DNA of 35,528 bases. Origin: Defluviitaleaceae bacterium (GTDB lineage Bacteria > Bacillota > Clostridia > Lachnospirales > WQUN01). The first letter of the stretch is position 1. Each line of letters starts with the position of its first letter. The translations under genes were made by a program, and so were the position numbers. Below, piece after piece: positions 10,084 through 19,978 of the stretch. Below the pieces are notes generated by a model. The model saw only the letters and a program-made list of their open reading frames with translations, did no database searches and was not told the origin of the DNA. The stretch lies in NCBI GenBank assembly GCA_009788085.1, contig WQSB01000008.1:1-35528 (forward strand). Direction: 5' to 3'.

Positions 10084-13035
10084 ATGGGTGATAAAATGAG
10101 ACCGATTCCCTTTGGAAAGCTGATGGATTGGGTTTTGGAAGAGTATTCGCAAAAAGGTTCTTTTTTTGGGGTGAAAAAGCTATACATACACCCCGAAAAG
10201 GAGTGTTTTGAGATTTTTGGCGAAAAGCTTGAGATTCCTTTTGGGCCGGCAGCGGGGCCGCATACCCAGCTTGCTCAAAATATAGTGGCAAGCTACGCCT
10301 CCGGCAGCCGTTTTTTCGAGCTAAAAACCGTACAAGTGCTTGACGGCGAGGATTTGCCCGTGTCAAAGCCCTGCATACTTGTCCCGGATGAGGGTTACAA
10401 TGTGGAGTGGTCAACGGAGTTGCGTGTGCCAGAAGCCATGGATGAGTATATTAAGGGCTGGTTCGCGCTAAAGCTTTTAAGCAAGGAACTGGGCCTTGGC
10501 ATCAGCGACGGTTTTGTGTTTAACATGAGTGTCGGATATGACTTGGATGGCATTAAAACCGAGAAAATTGATGCTTTCATCGAGGGATTAAAAAACGCCG
10601 AAAATACCGAGCAATGGAAAACCTGCAAGGCTTGGGCACTGGAAAATCTTTTCCGGTTTAAGCAAATTGACAAAGATTTCATCGAGGGAATCAGCCCCAA
10701 TGTCTGCAGTTCGATAACACTGTCAACTTTGCATGGTTGCCCCCCGGAGGAAATTGAGCGTATCGCGGCGTACTTGCTTTCCGAGAAAAAGCTGCATACT
10801 TTTGTAAAATGCAACCCGACCTTGCTTGGTTATGATTTCGCCCGCAAGACCATGGATGATTTAGGTTTTGATTATCTCCGTTTTGACGACCACCATTTCA
10901 AAGCCGACCTTCAGTTTGACGATGCCGTGCCCATGCTTCGCAGGTTACAGGCCTTGGGGAATGAACTTTCCCTCAACTTTGGTGTTAAACTTACCAACAC
11001 CTTCCCGGTGCAAATTGCAAGGAAGGAGCTTCCCGGCAAGGAAATGTACATGTCCGGGCGCGCCCTCTTCCCGCTGACCATCGAAGTGGCCAACCGCCTG
11101 ACAAAAGCCTTTGACGGCAAGCTGCGCATCAGCTTCAGCGGCGGTGCGGAGTTCCATAATATTGATAAAATTTACAACACAGGCATTTGGCCGATTACGC
11201 TGGCGACAACATTGCTAAAGCCCGGCGGTTATGAAAGGCTAAAGCAATTGGCCGATAAGCTTGTGGATTGCGGATACAAGCCTTTTGAGCGGATAAGCAC
11301 CGAAAAGCTTCAGGAACTGGCGGCGGAATCTCTCAAAAATCCGCTTTATCGCAAATTGGACGCAAGGGCGACCGACAGAAAAATAAAAGGCAAGGCCCCG
11401 TTAATTGATTGCTTTACCGCACCCTGCCGTGCCGGATGCCCATTGAGTCAGGATATCCCTGCGTATTTAAGACTGGCCGGGGAGGGCAAATTTCTTGATG
11501 CCTTTAATGTAATTACCGAGCGCAATCCCCTACCCTTCATTACGGGAACTCTGTGCCCGCACCATTGTACGGATAAATGCACCCGGGATTTTTACGAGGG
11601 TTGCATAGATATCCGTAAGGTTAAGCTGGAAGCCGCAGAGGGGGCTTACGCCGCAGTAACACCGGAGACTCGTACTCAAAGCCACATATGCGTCCCGAAA
11701 CCGGCAAGCAAATCCGGCAAGCAAGTCGCGATTATCGGCGGGGGCCCAGCTGGTTTGGCGGCGGCATATTTCCTGTCCAGGGCAGGTTTGGATGTTACTA
11801 TTTTTGAAAAAAGGGGCAGCTTGGGCGGAATAGTCCGCCATGTAATCCCCGATTTCAAAATCAGCGACACCGCTATAGACAATGATTTGGAAATTGTCCG
11901 TTCATTTGGAATAAACGTTAAGCTAAACTGTGAAGTTGACAATTTAAAAGCCCTCCGTGAGGACGGCTTTGACATTATCATCGTGGCAGTGGGCGCGTGG
12001 AAGCCCGGGAAAGTTAAACTGGAGAACGGCGAAGCCCTTGACGCTCTTGCATTTTTGGAGGAGTTTAAAAAGAACACAATACACTTGGGCGAAAACGTGG
12101 CGGTTGTAGGCGGTGGTGACACGGCAATTGACGTGGCCCGTGCCGCAAAGCGTGTTAAAGGCGTAAAAAAAGTGTCCATTGTATATCGCCGCACCTTGAA
12201 GGAAATGCCTGCCGACCCGTCGTCATTTAAATATGCCGAGGAAGATAAAATTGAATTTTGCGAATTACTTTTACCCCTTAGCCTAAAGGACGGCAAGCTC
12301 ATCTGCGAACGCACAATTTCCGACCCGATATTAAAACGTGTCACATCAACCGGAAAAACCACAGACATTCCTACAGACACAGTAATTGCCGCCATAGGCA
12401 GTTACAACGACGGGGAGCTGCTCGGGCGTCTTGGACTTACCGTTGACGACCGGGGCGATGTAGTCGTCAACGTGGATACAATGGAAAGCCAGCAACCCGG
12501 CGTATATGTAATCGGTGACGCCGTGCGCGGTGCCGCAACCGTTGCCGAGGCAATCGGAGACGCCATCAAATGCGCGGAAGCGATTACCGGTGAAGCTTTT
12601 GATAAATACGCGGCATTAAATATAAGCCCGGACAAAACATCGGTAGAGGACAAAAAAGGGGTTCTCAAATATAATTGCCGGCACGAATCCGAGCGTTGCT
12701 TGGAATGCGCCACAATTTGCGAATGTTGCGTAGATGTATGCCCCAACAGAGCCAATATTTCTGTTGAAATAGGCGGCGGCAGTCAGGTTATACACTTGGA
12801 TGCCCTATGCAACGAATGCGGCAACTGCGCGGTATTCTGTCCATATGAGGGCGCGCCATACAAGGATAAGCTTACGCTTTTTGATAACGCCGAAGACTTC
12901 GAAGACAGCGAAAACCCCGGCTTTTTCGCCGTTGAAAAAGGTTTCCGCCTGCGCTTGGACGGCAAAACCGCCGATTATCACGATGGCAAAACCCTCCCCG
13001 CCGGCTTATGGGATATGATGACCTTGTCGTCGTGA
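10084..13035 (+). CDS. ygfK: YgfK-type putative selenate reductase subunit / GltD-like flavoprotein with Fe-S domains
   Basis: 983 aa: N-terminal barrel-like domain (FGPAAGPHTQLAQNIV), GltD-like Cys-rich segment, two GxGxxG folds (VAIIGGGPAGLAAAYFLSRAGLDVTIFEK; VAVVGGGDTAIDVARAAKR), C-terminal ferredoxin-like cysteines. RBS AAGGAGG. Confidence 0.92.
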   Translation: MGDKMRPIPFGKLMDWVLEEYSQKGSFFGVKKLYIHPEKECFEIFGEKLEIPFGPAAGPHTQLAQNIVASYASGSRFFELKTVQVLDGEDLPVSKPCILVPDEGYNVEWSTELRVPEAMDEYIKGWFALKLLSKELGLGISDGFVFNMSVGYDLDGIKTEKIDAFIEGLKNAENTEQWKTCKAWALENLFRFKQIDKDFIEGISPNVCSSITLSTLHGCPPEEIERIAAYLLSEKKLHTFVKCNPTLLGYDFARKTMDDLGFDYLRFDDHHFKADLQFDDAVPMLRRLQALGNELSLNFGVKLTNTFPVQIARKELPGKEMYMSGRALFPLTIEVANRLTKAFDGKLRISFSGGAEFHNIDKIYNTGIWPITLATTLLKPGGYERLKQLADKLVDCGYKPFERISTEKLQELAAESLKNPLYRKLDARATDRKIKGKAPLIDCFTAPCRAGCPLSQDIPAYLRLAGEGKFLDAFNVITERNPLPFITGTLCPHHCTDKCTRDFYEGCIDIRKVKLEAAEGAYAAVTPETRTQSHICVPKPASKSGKQVAIIGGGPAGLAAAYFLSRAGLDVTIFEKRGSLGGIVRHVIPDFKISDTAIDNDLEIVRSFGINVKLNCEVDNLKALREDGFDIIIVAVGAWKPGKVKLENGEALDALAFLEEFKKNTIHLGENVAVVGGGDTAIDVARAAKRVKGVKKVSIVYRRTLKEMPADPSSFKYAEEDKIEFCELLLPLSLKDGKLICERTISDPILKRVTSTGKTTDIPTDTVIAAIGSYNDGELLGRLGLTVDDRGDVVVNVDTMESQQPGVYVIGDAVRGAATVAEAIGDAIKCAEAITGEAFDKYAALNISPDKTSVEDKKGVLKYNCRHESERCLECATICECCVDVCPNRANISVEIGGGSQVIHLDALCNECGNCAVFCPYEGAPYKDKLTLFDNAEDFEDSENPGFFAVEKGFRLRLDGKTADYHDGKTLPAGLWDMMTLSS

Positions 13036-13042
13036 AGGGAGC

Positions 13043-14335
13043 ATGTTGAAGGTGAACTTCATTTTAAAAGGGGATATTTGCTACAGCGAGACGCCGCAAA
13101 AACTCAAGGCCGTTAAAAACGGCTATTTGGTATGCGAAAACGGCGTGTCGAGAGGCGTTTTTGAAAAAATACCGGAAAAATACAACTCCTTTCCCGTCAG
13201 CGAGTATGAGAATCAGTTAATTATCCCGGGCTTAACCGACCTGCATATACACGCATCTCAATACGCATTCCGGGGCTTGGGCTTGGACATGGAACTGTTG
13301 GGATGGTTGGAGACCCATACTTTTCCGGAGGAGTCGAGGTTCGCGGAGCTTGACTACGCTGATAAAGCTTATGACGCCTTTGTTGAGGATTTGCGGATTG
13401 GTGCGACAACAAGAGCCTGTATCTACGCGACCCTTCATACAGACGCCACCGTGCTTCTGATGGAAAAGCTGGAAAAATCCGGCCTTGTCACGCTGGTGGG
13501 AAAGGTCAATATGGACCGAAACAGCCCGGAGATTCTTCGTGAGTCAAGTGCGCAGGCGGCCTTTGAGGATACCAAGTTTTGGATTGAGGCCACCAAAGAC
13601 GCCTTTGTAAATACCAAGCCCATCATTACCCCGCGGTTTCTTCCCACCTGTTCTGAAGAACTTTTGCGCGGTTTGGGGGAATTACAGCGGGAGTACAAAC
13701 TTCCAGTACAGTCCCATATTTCGGAAAACAAAGGCGAAATCGCTTGGGTTAAAGAGCTTTTCCCCAACGCGGGCTCATATGGGGAGGCCTATGACAGCTT
13801 CGGGCTTTTTGGAGGAGAGGGCACGCCCACGGTTATGGCTCACTGCGTATGGTCCGAGGGTGCGGAAGAGGCACTGCTAAAGAAAAACGGCGTGTATATA
13901 GCCCATTGCCCACAGTCAAATGCTAATCTGTCCTCCGGCATCGCTCCCATCCGCAGATTTTTGCAAAAGGGAATGTACATCGGGCTTGGAAGCGATGTGG
14001 GCGCGGGCTGTCACACATCTATTTTCCGCGCGATGAGCGATGCCATTCATGTGTCAAAGCTTTACTCCGTGCTGGCTGAATCGGGCGACGCGCCATTGTC
14101 GGAAAGCGAGGCCTTTTATATGGGAACCCTCGGCGGTGGAAGCTTCTTCGGCAAGGTTGGCAGCTTCGACGACGGATACGAATTCGATGCCCTTGTAATT
14201 GACGACAGCTCTTTGCCGGTTTTGTCAACCGCGTCCTCTGTCGAAGCCCGAATTTCAAGAATGATTTACCTTTTTGAAAATAGCATGATTAACGCAAAAT
14301 ATGTACGCGGAAAAAGGTTGTACCAAATCATCTAA
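13043..14335 (+). CDS. guaD: Guanine deaminase-like amidohydrolase
   Basis: PGLTDLHIHASQYAFRGLGLDMELLGWLETHTFPEESRF and HCPQSNANLSSGIAPIRRFLQKGMYIGLGSDVGAG are guanine-deaminase-like signatures. Confidence 0.82.
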   Translation: MLKVNFILKGDICYSETPQKLKAVKNGYLVCENGVSRGVFEKIPEKYNSFPVSEYENQLIIPGLTDLHIHASQYAFRGLGLDMELLGWLETHTFPEESRFAELDYADKAYDAFVEDLRIGATTRACIYATLHTDATVLLMEKLEKSGLVTLVGKVNMDRNSPEILRESSAQAAFEDTKFWIEATKDAFVNTKPIITPRFLPTCSEELLRGLGELQREYKLPVQSHISENKGEIAWVKELFPNAGSYGEAYDSFGLFGGEGTPTVMAHCVWSEGAEEALLKKNGVYIAHCPQSNANLSSGIAPIRRFLQKGMYIGLGSDVGAGCHTSIFRAMSDAIHVSKLYSVLAESGDAPLSESEAFYMGTLGGGSFFGKVGSFDDGYEFDALVIDDSSLPVLSTASSVEARISRMIYLFENSMINAKYVRGKRLYQII

Positions 14336-14354
14336 AAAATGAAAGGGGAGACAT

Positions 14355-16469
14355 ATGAAAGCCATTAGTAAATCGGTGCCCAAGCGGGACCATGCGGCAA
14401 AGATTTCCGGCAGCGCAGTGTACGTGGGCGACCATCCCACCGATGATTTATTATTCGGACGGATGCTGCGTTCGACAAAGGCCCGGGCGAGGGTGCTTGG
14501 TGTAAAGCTGCCGGTTTTGCCGGAGGGATATTTTTTCATTGACAAAAACGACGTCCCCGGCGACAACGAGGTACACATCATACTGGACGACAACCCTGTT
14601 TTTGTGGAAGAAATCGCGGAGCATATCGGCGACGTCATAGGAGTGCTGGCGGGGACGGATGAACGCGAGGTAAACATATTGCTAAAACAAATCGAAGTGG
14701 ATTATGAGGAGCTTGAGCCGGTTTTTGACCCGCGCAAATCCGATGTAGCTTTTTTTGACTTCGGATACGAAAAAGGCGACGCAGAAAAAGCCTTTGCGGA
14801 GGCGGACAAAATTTACGAAGAGGATTTCGAGACGGGCCTGCAAGAGCATATGTATTTAGAAACCAATGGGATTATTGCGGAATTTAAGGACGGCAAAATG
14901 TATGTGCGGGGCTCTTTGCAATGTCCGTACTTTGTACATCGTGCGGTTATGAAAGCCACGGGGCTTTCTTCGGAGAATGTAAGCGTTACCCAGGATGTAA
15001 TCGGCGGGGCCTTTGGCGGCAAGGAGGATTTCCCCTCAATTTTAGGCTGCCAAGTGGCCGTTGCGGCTTATAAAACCAAAAAACCCGTGCGCGTCGTCTT
15101 TGACCGTCATGAGGACATCGAGGGAACCAGCAAGAGGCATCCTTCTTTTTGCAATTACAAAGCTGCCGTAAAAGACGGGCAGGTTACGGCTTTGGAAATT
15201 GATGTGCTATACGACGCGGGAGCTTATGCCACCATGAGCATGGTTGTTTTGCAGCGGGGTATTATCGGCTGTGGCGGAGTTTACAATGTGCCAAATCTAA
15301 AGGTTCGCGGCCAAGCACGCAAGACCAATACCGTGCCAAACGGCGCGTTCCGTGGCTTTGGCGGCCCGCAGGTGTTTTTCGCAATCGAAATGCTGATGAC
15401 CCATATTGCCAAGGATTTACAAATGGATTCGGTAGATTTTAAATTAAAGCATGTGGCAAAACACAATGATTTAACCTCCACCAGCGGAAGATTCCACTTC
15501 CCCGTGCCCATTCCCGCCATGGTAAAGGACATCACGGAGGCCAGCGGTTATTATTCCAAAAAAGAAGCGTATAAAAACCAGTCCGGGCGTTTCCGCAGGG
15601 GCATCGGCCTAGCGGCGGTATATCACGGCGCGGGCTTCACGGGCAACGGCGAGCGGGATTTAATCAAGGCTGTGGTTCAATTGCGCAAAGACCGGGACGA
15701 TAATGTGGAAATCCTTACCGCTATCACGGAAATGGGACAGGGTGTGAACACTGCTTTTATTAAAATTGTGGCACAGGAGCTGGGCCTGCCGCCGGAGCGC
15801 GTAATTCTGGTGCCACCAGACACGGCACGAGTGCCCGACTCCGGCCCGACGGTTGCTTCCCGTTCGGTTATGACCGTGGGCGAATTGCTAAGACGGGCGG
15901 CAATCCGGCTAAAAGCCGAATGGCGCGACGGCGAAGAACAGCTAATCGAAGAGCATTACAAGCACCCGGAGTATATGATTCCCTTCGAAATGCCGGCTTT
16001 CCGTGGGGATGCCTACCCCACATATTCCTGGGCGGTCAACGCCGTCGAAGTGGAAATTGACACTTACACGGGATTTATAGATATCCTTGGGGCGTGGGGC
16101 AGCTTCGACGCAGGCACACCCATTGACGAAAACATTGTCATCGGGCAAATGGAGGGCGGTTTCCTTCAAAGCATTGGATACGCCATGATGGAGAAAATGA
16201 CCGCCGACAAGGGTTATATCCGCAACAATAATTTCAGTGACTATATAATCCCCACGGCTGTTGACGTGCCGAATATGCAGGTAAAACTCCATGTCGAGGA
16301 CTTCCCCCTTGGGCCATACGGCGCGAAGGGCGCGGGAGAATTGCCGCATGTGGGCGGTGCGCCGGCAGTTGCAGAGGCAATTCAGAACGCCTTGGGCGTG
16401 AACTTGCATAAAATTCCGTTTTTGGCGGAAGACGTAATGGACGTATTACGCCGTAAAGGGGGCATTTAG
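14355..16469 (+). CDS. xdhA: Xanthine dehydrogenase family, molybdopterin-binding subunit
   Basis: GGAFGGKED, NGAFRGFGGPQ, TEMGQGVNTAF, GPYGAKGAGELP motifs; followed by 2Fe-2S and FAD subunits. Confidence 0.92.
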   Translation: MKAISKSVPKRDHAAKISGSAVYVGDHPTDDLLFGRMLRSTKARARVLGVKLPVLPEGYFFIDKNDVPGDNEVHIILDDNPVFVEEIAEHIGDVIGVLAGTDEREVNILLKQIEVDYEELEPVFDPRKSDVAFFDFGYEKGDAEKAFAEADKIYEEDFETGLQEHMYLETNGIIAEFKDGKMYVRGSLQCPYFVHRAVMKATGLSSENVSVTQDVIGGAFGGKEDFPSILGCQVAVAAYKTKKPVRVVFDRHEDIEGTSKRHPSFCNYKAAVKDGQVTALEIDVLYDAGAYATMSMVVLQRGIIGCGGVYNVPNLKVRGQARKTNTVPNGAFRGFGGPQVFFAIEMLMTHIAKDLQMDSVDFKLKHVAKHNDLTSTSGRFHFPVPIPAMVKDITEASGYYSKKEAYKNQSGRFRRGIGLAAVYHGAGFTGNGERDLIKAVVQLRKDRDDNVEILTAITEMGQGVNTAFIKIVAQELGLPPERVILVPPDTARVPDSGPTVASRSVMTVGELLRRAAIRLKAEWRDGEEQLIEEHYKHPEYMIPFEMPAFRGDAYPTYSWAVNAVEVEIDTYTGFIDILGAWGSFDAGTPIDENIVIGQMEGGFLQSIGYAMMEKMTADKGYIRNNNFSDYIIPTAVDVPNMQVKLHVEDFPLGPYGAKGAGELPHVGGAPAVAEAIQNALGVNLHKIPFLAEDVMDVLRRKGGI

Positions 16470-16470
16470 T

Positions 16471-16947
16471 ATGGCAAACGAAATCAGATTTAAGCTGAAC
16501 GGCAGCGAGATTGTATACACCGGCAACCCATCGATGCGGCTGGTGGAGTATCTACGCGGTGAAAAACAGCTTACCGGCACAAAAATCGGCTGCAAGCAAG
16601 GCGAATGCGGGGCTTGCTCTGTAATCATGGACAGTGAGCTGGTAAATTCATGTCTTGTAGCCATGGGACGTGTAAACGGCGCGGAAGTTACAACCATTGA
16701 GGGTTATAGCAAGACTGAAAAATTCGCCGCGCTGGATAAGGCATTCGAATCGGTTTCCGCTGTGCAATGCGGCTTTTGCATTCCGGGCATGGTGCTGGCG
16801 TCGGAAAGTTTGCTTGCTTCAAACCCGCATCCCACGGAAGAGGAAATCCGAGAGGGGATTTCCGGCAATTTATGCCGCTGCACGGGTTACAATTCCATTG
16901 TAAAGGCCATAGAAATAGCGGCCGAGGAAGGGAGTGGGTTATGGTAA
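16471..16947 (+). CDS. xdhC: Xanthine dehydrogenase family, 2Fe-2S subunit
   Basis: GCKQGECGACSV and CGFCIPGM ... GNLCRCTGYNSIVKAIE. Confidence 0.95.
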   Translation: MANEIRFKLNGSEIVYTGNPSMRLVEYLRGEKQLTGTKIGCKQGECGACSVIMDSELVNSCLVAMGRVNGAEVTTIEGYSKTEKFAALDKAFESVSAVQCGFCIPGMVLASESLLASNPHPTEEEIREGISGNLCRCTGYNSIVKAIEIAAEEGSGLW

Positions 16948-17759
16948 AGGGGATTATCGCCAAATCACTTCGGGACGCGCTTGAGTTGCGCAAGGATTCC
17001 ACTTTTGTGCCCTATATCGGGGGCACTGATTTAATGGTGGAAGCGGATGAAAATAAAAGCTATCTTTTTTTGCACCAAGTCCCCGAAATGAAAAATATCG
17101 CAGAGGATGAGGAGTTTATCCGCTTTGGGGCGGCCTGTACTTTTACGGAAATCATAAAAAACCCGCTGTCGCCCATGATTCTCAAGCAGGCATGTAGACA
17201 AATCGGTGCGCCGGCCGTGCGCAACATGGGAAGCATCGGCGGCAATATCGGCAACGGCTCGGCCAAGGCCGACAGCGCGCTAATATGTATGGTTACGGAT
17301 TCAAAACTGCGGCTGGCCAGCGCGGACTCCGAAAGAATTGTGCCCATCAAGGATTTTTATCTTGGCCGCAAAAAGCTGAACCTCAACCCCGATGAGCTGA
17401 TTATCGAAATTTTAATGCCCAAGCACGGCTTGGAGAATTATTATCACGAAAAAGTGGGCGCAAGGAAAGCCCTGGCAATTTCGCGGGTATCCTTCGCCGG
17501 GATAATGGACATAAAAAACGGCGTGATTCAAAACAACGCCACCGCTTTCGGCGCGGTAAGCGATGTAATAATCCGCCTTGACACGATTGACAATATGCTA
17601 ATCGGAAAAACAATAGAGGAAGCCAAAAAACTGCGGGGGGATTACATCCAGGCCATAGGCGACGCCATTGTCCCCACCAGAGGCAGAGTCGGGATTGAAT
17701 ACAGAAAAGATGTATGTATAAATCTGCTCAAAAGCTTTCTGGAGGTCAGCGGGATATAA
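16941..17759 (+). CDS. xdhB: Xanthine dehydrogenase family, FAD-binding subunit
   Basis: YIGGTDLMVE, GAPAVRNMGSIGGNIGNGSAKADSA. Real start ATG 16941, overlapping the previous gene by 7 bp; the ORF listed from 16767 reads through the 2Fe-2S gene in another frame. Confidence 0.93.
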   Translation: MVKGIIAKSLRDALELRKDSTFVPYIGGTDLMVEADENKSYLFLHQVPEMKNIAEDEEFIRFGAACTFTEIIKNPLSPMILKQACRQIGAPAVRNMGSIGGNIGNGSAKADSALICMVTDSKLRLASADSERIVPIKDFYLGRKKLNLNPDELIIEILMPKHGLENYYHEKVGARKALAISRVSFAGIMDIKNGVIQNNATAFGAVSDVIIRLDTIDNMLIGKTIEEAKKLRGDYIQAIGDAIVPTRGRVGIEYRKDVCINLLKSFLEVSGI

Positions 17760-18711
17760 GCGAGTGGTATTCCGCAAAGATGTTTTTGGTGATTTCGATA
17801 AAATCGTTAAAGTGAACAGATATAGGTTTGTCGCAAAAGTGTATAAGAGCAATGTCGCAATTGATTAGTATATTTTGTACCGGAAAAGCCAAGACATTGT
17901 TTAGCGCGCCGGAATAATGCGCTGCGGTATGACGCAGAATGGTTTGTGACATAAACATCCCCGCATTACCGGCACTACATAAAGGCAGCAAGGACAGCAC
18001 ATTGCTGGATTCGACAGCGATATTAGGCTTTGCCCTGAGTTTAATATATTCCTGCATAATTTGGGAGTGAATTTGGGATTTGCCGGGATTTAGGATAATG
18101 GGAATATTTTGAATTTCATCAAGCCGAACTCCCTCCGCGAGGGCTGCCTCCATTCGTTGCTCGGGAAACTCGTATTGGAAAAGAAGCTTTCGCGACGCAA
18201 GGAAGTACAGCTTCCTGTCTTGCAAAAGGGTTGTTGATGTGAGTATGCGGTTTTGCGAAGTGCTTGTATCGTCCAAGCCTATTATAAAATCAATTTTGCC
18301 GTCCATAAGGTCTTTTATTAGATTCGTGGTATGGTCCTCTCTTAGAGACAGCTCCACAAGAGGATGAAGCTCGTTAAACCTAGAGTATATTAGAGGGAAG
18401 AATATGGGCGCGCGGGTGGGCGTGACTCCCACCCGTATTCTTCCTTTTTGCTGAGAACGAATATGGCTAAATTCCGCCAGCAGCCGCTCTTCGTGGTAAA
18501 GAGACCGGCTTATATATTCCAAAAGCAGCTCCCCGGCATGAGTCAGGTGCAACTTTGGCTTGCGCCTAAAAAGCTGAATACCATAACGCTCCTCCAAACG
18601 CTTGATATACTCGCTTAAGCTTTGCTGTGATATATGCAAATTTTTTGCCGCCTTGGTAAAGCTTCTTTCCCTCGCAATTTCTTCAAAGTACCGGAAATAA
18701 TGTGTGTACAT
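17746..18711 (-). CDS. LysR family transcriptional regulator
   Basis: N-terminal wHTH (YFEEIARERSFTKAAKNLHISQQSLSEYIKRLEERYGIQLFRR) and substrate-binding domain. Convergent with xdhB, 14-bp overlap. Confidence 0.93.
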   Translation of the reverse strand: MYTHYFRYFEEIARERSFTKAAKNLHISQQSLSEYIKRLEERYGIQLFRRKPKLHLTHAGELLLEYISRSLYHEERLLAEFSHIRSQQKGRIRVGVTPTRAPIFFPLIYSRFNELHPLVELSLREDHTTNLIKDLMDGKIDFIIGLDDTSTSQNRILTSTTLLQDRKLYFLASRKLLFQYEFPEQRMEAALAEGVRLDEIQNIPIILNPGKSQIHSQIMQEYIKLRAKPNIAVESSNVLSLLPLCSAGNAGMFMSQTILRHTAAHYSGALNNVLAFPVQNILINCDIALIHFCDKPISVHFNDFIEITKNIFAEYHSLISR

Positions 18712-18716
18712 ACATT

Positions 18717-18763
18717 CACAACCTTTCCCCTGTATTACATTATATTACCATTTAACAGAGTTA
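18717..18763 (+). repeat. Third, internally deleted copy of the 88-bp promoter-like repeat
   Basis: CACAACCTTTCCCCTGT (16/17 match to 20865-20881), then ACATTATATTAccaTTTAA...GAGTTA matching the 3' half, with the middle missing. Confidence 0.55.
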
Positions 18764-18901
18764 CACCAATTTTGCATAATCTTGTCCTACATAGCATCTG
18801 TGCTGTCAAGGTAGTTTCAAAAAAAACGCTTGAATACCATAAATATCAAACTATATAACTTGTCTTAAACTTTTACTTGCAGGGGATTGGATTATGGTTA
18901 T

Positions 18902-19924
18902 TCATGATAAATCATTCAATACTTCAAGCCTACCAGCTATTTCATCGGGGGTAGGCAATAGGTCTTTCAAGTTATCAGGCAGGATGTTGTACATACCATA
19001 TGTCGCAACGCCTATCGGCACATCGGCGGTTTTCAGCGCGTACTCAACGATGGTACGGCTCTTGCCTTTGCATATAATAATTCCGATTGACGGATTTTCG
19101 TCCGGCAACTTCTTTGTTTCATTTAATGCGGTAAGGTAGAATTGCATCTTTCCTGCGTACTCCGGCTCAAATTTACCAATTTTAAGGTCTATGGCTACAA
19201 GGCAACGCAATCGCCTATGGAACAAAAGCAAGTCAATATGAAAATCTGTATCGTCAACGACCAAGTGATACTGGCTGTCAATAAAAGCAAAATCTTCGCC
19301 GATTTCCCTCAAAAACGCTCTAATATTTTTCACTAAAGCAGCTTCCAATTCTGCTTCTCTGTGTTCAAGCCCCATTTCGAGGAAGTCAAAATTATAATCG
19401 TCTTTGACTGCCAATTTTGCTTGCTGGCGATATTTTTCGGGAACAGTATCGTCAAAATTTGTTTGGTTCAGCAAGTATTTTTCATAGGCTTTATTCTCAA
19501 GGTTGTTCGTCAAAACATCTTTCGTCCAGCCATACTTCCGAACAGCCTTAATGTAAAATTCACGTTCCAAATAATCCTTGCAACGCTCCATGATGATGAT
19601 ATTTTTGCTCCAGCTAATTTCTCGCACCAATGGTGCGAGTTTTTCATTTTCGTGATAATTCAAGTAAAAATTACGCATACGCCACAAGTTGCCTGCTGAA
19701 AATCCTTTTACGCCGGGAAATTCAAGTTGGAGTTCTTTCGCCAAAACTTCAACGATTGATTTCCCCCAACCTTTTTCCTGCTGTTGGTTATGAATTTCCT
19801 CGCCAATTTCCCAATAAAGGTTAATCAATTCCTTATTTACAGCTTTCATGGCTTCGTACTGCCGCCTGTAAATAAGGGTCTTGATTTCCGTTATGAGGTC
19901 TTTGTAAATAATCAAGTCTTGCAT
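18902..19924 (-). CDS. PDDEXK nuclease domain-containing protein, DUF1016/YhcG family
   Basis: N-terminal AVNKELINLYWEIGEEIHNQQQEKGWGKSIVEVLAKELQLEFPGVKGFSAGNLWRMRNFY; C-terminal DFHIDLLLFHRRLRCLVAIDLKIGKFEPEYAGKMQFYL (D-xn-D-x-K core). Confidence 0.93.
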   Translation of the reverse strand: MQDLIIYKDLITEIKTLIYRRQYEAMKAVNKELINLYWEIGEEIHNQQQEKGWGKSIVEVLAKELQLEFPGVKGFSAGNLWRMRNFYLNYHENEKLAPLVREISWSKNIIIMERCKDYLEREFYIKAVRKYGWTKDVLTNNLENKAYEKYLLNQTNFDDTVPEKYRQQAKLAVKDDYNFDFLEMGLEHREAELEAALVKNIRAFLREIGEDFAFIDSQYHLVVDDTDFHIDLLLFHRRLRCLVAIDLKIGKFEPEYAGKMQFYLTALNETKKLPDENPSIGIIICKGKSRTIVEYALKTADVPIGVATYGMYNILPDNLKDLLPTPDEIAGRLEVLNDLS

Positions 19925-19978
19925 CTAACCCACCCTTCATATCATAAATCCTAGAAAAAAGGAACTCAACAAAATATA

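Noticed and set aside
11676-12395. 239-aa minus-strand ORF inside ygfK
   Set aside because: Antisense to a strongly supported coding region with Ser/Pro-rich composition typical of shadow frames.
14355-16469. Selenocysteine (in-frame TGA with SECIS) in the Mo hydroxylase
   Set aside because: The ORF is full length without any in-frame TGA; family uses cofactor-bound Se rather than Sec.
16767-16940. N-terminal extension of the FAD subunit
   Set aside because: Overlaps the 2Fe-2S gene in another frame; ATG 16941 fits the family N-terminus (MVKGIIAKSLRDAL).
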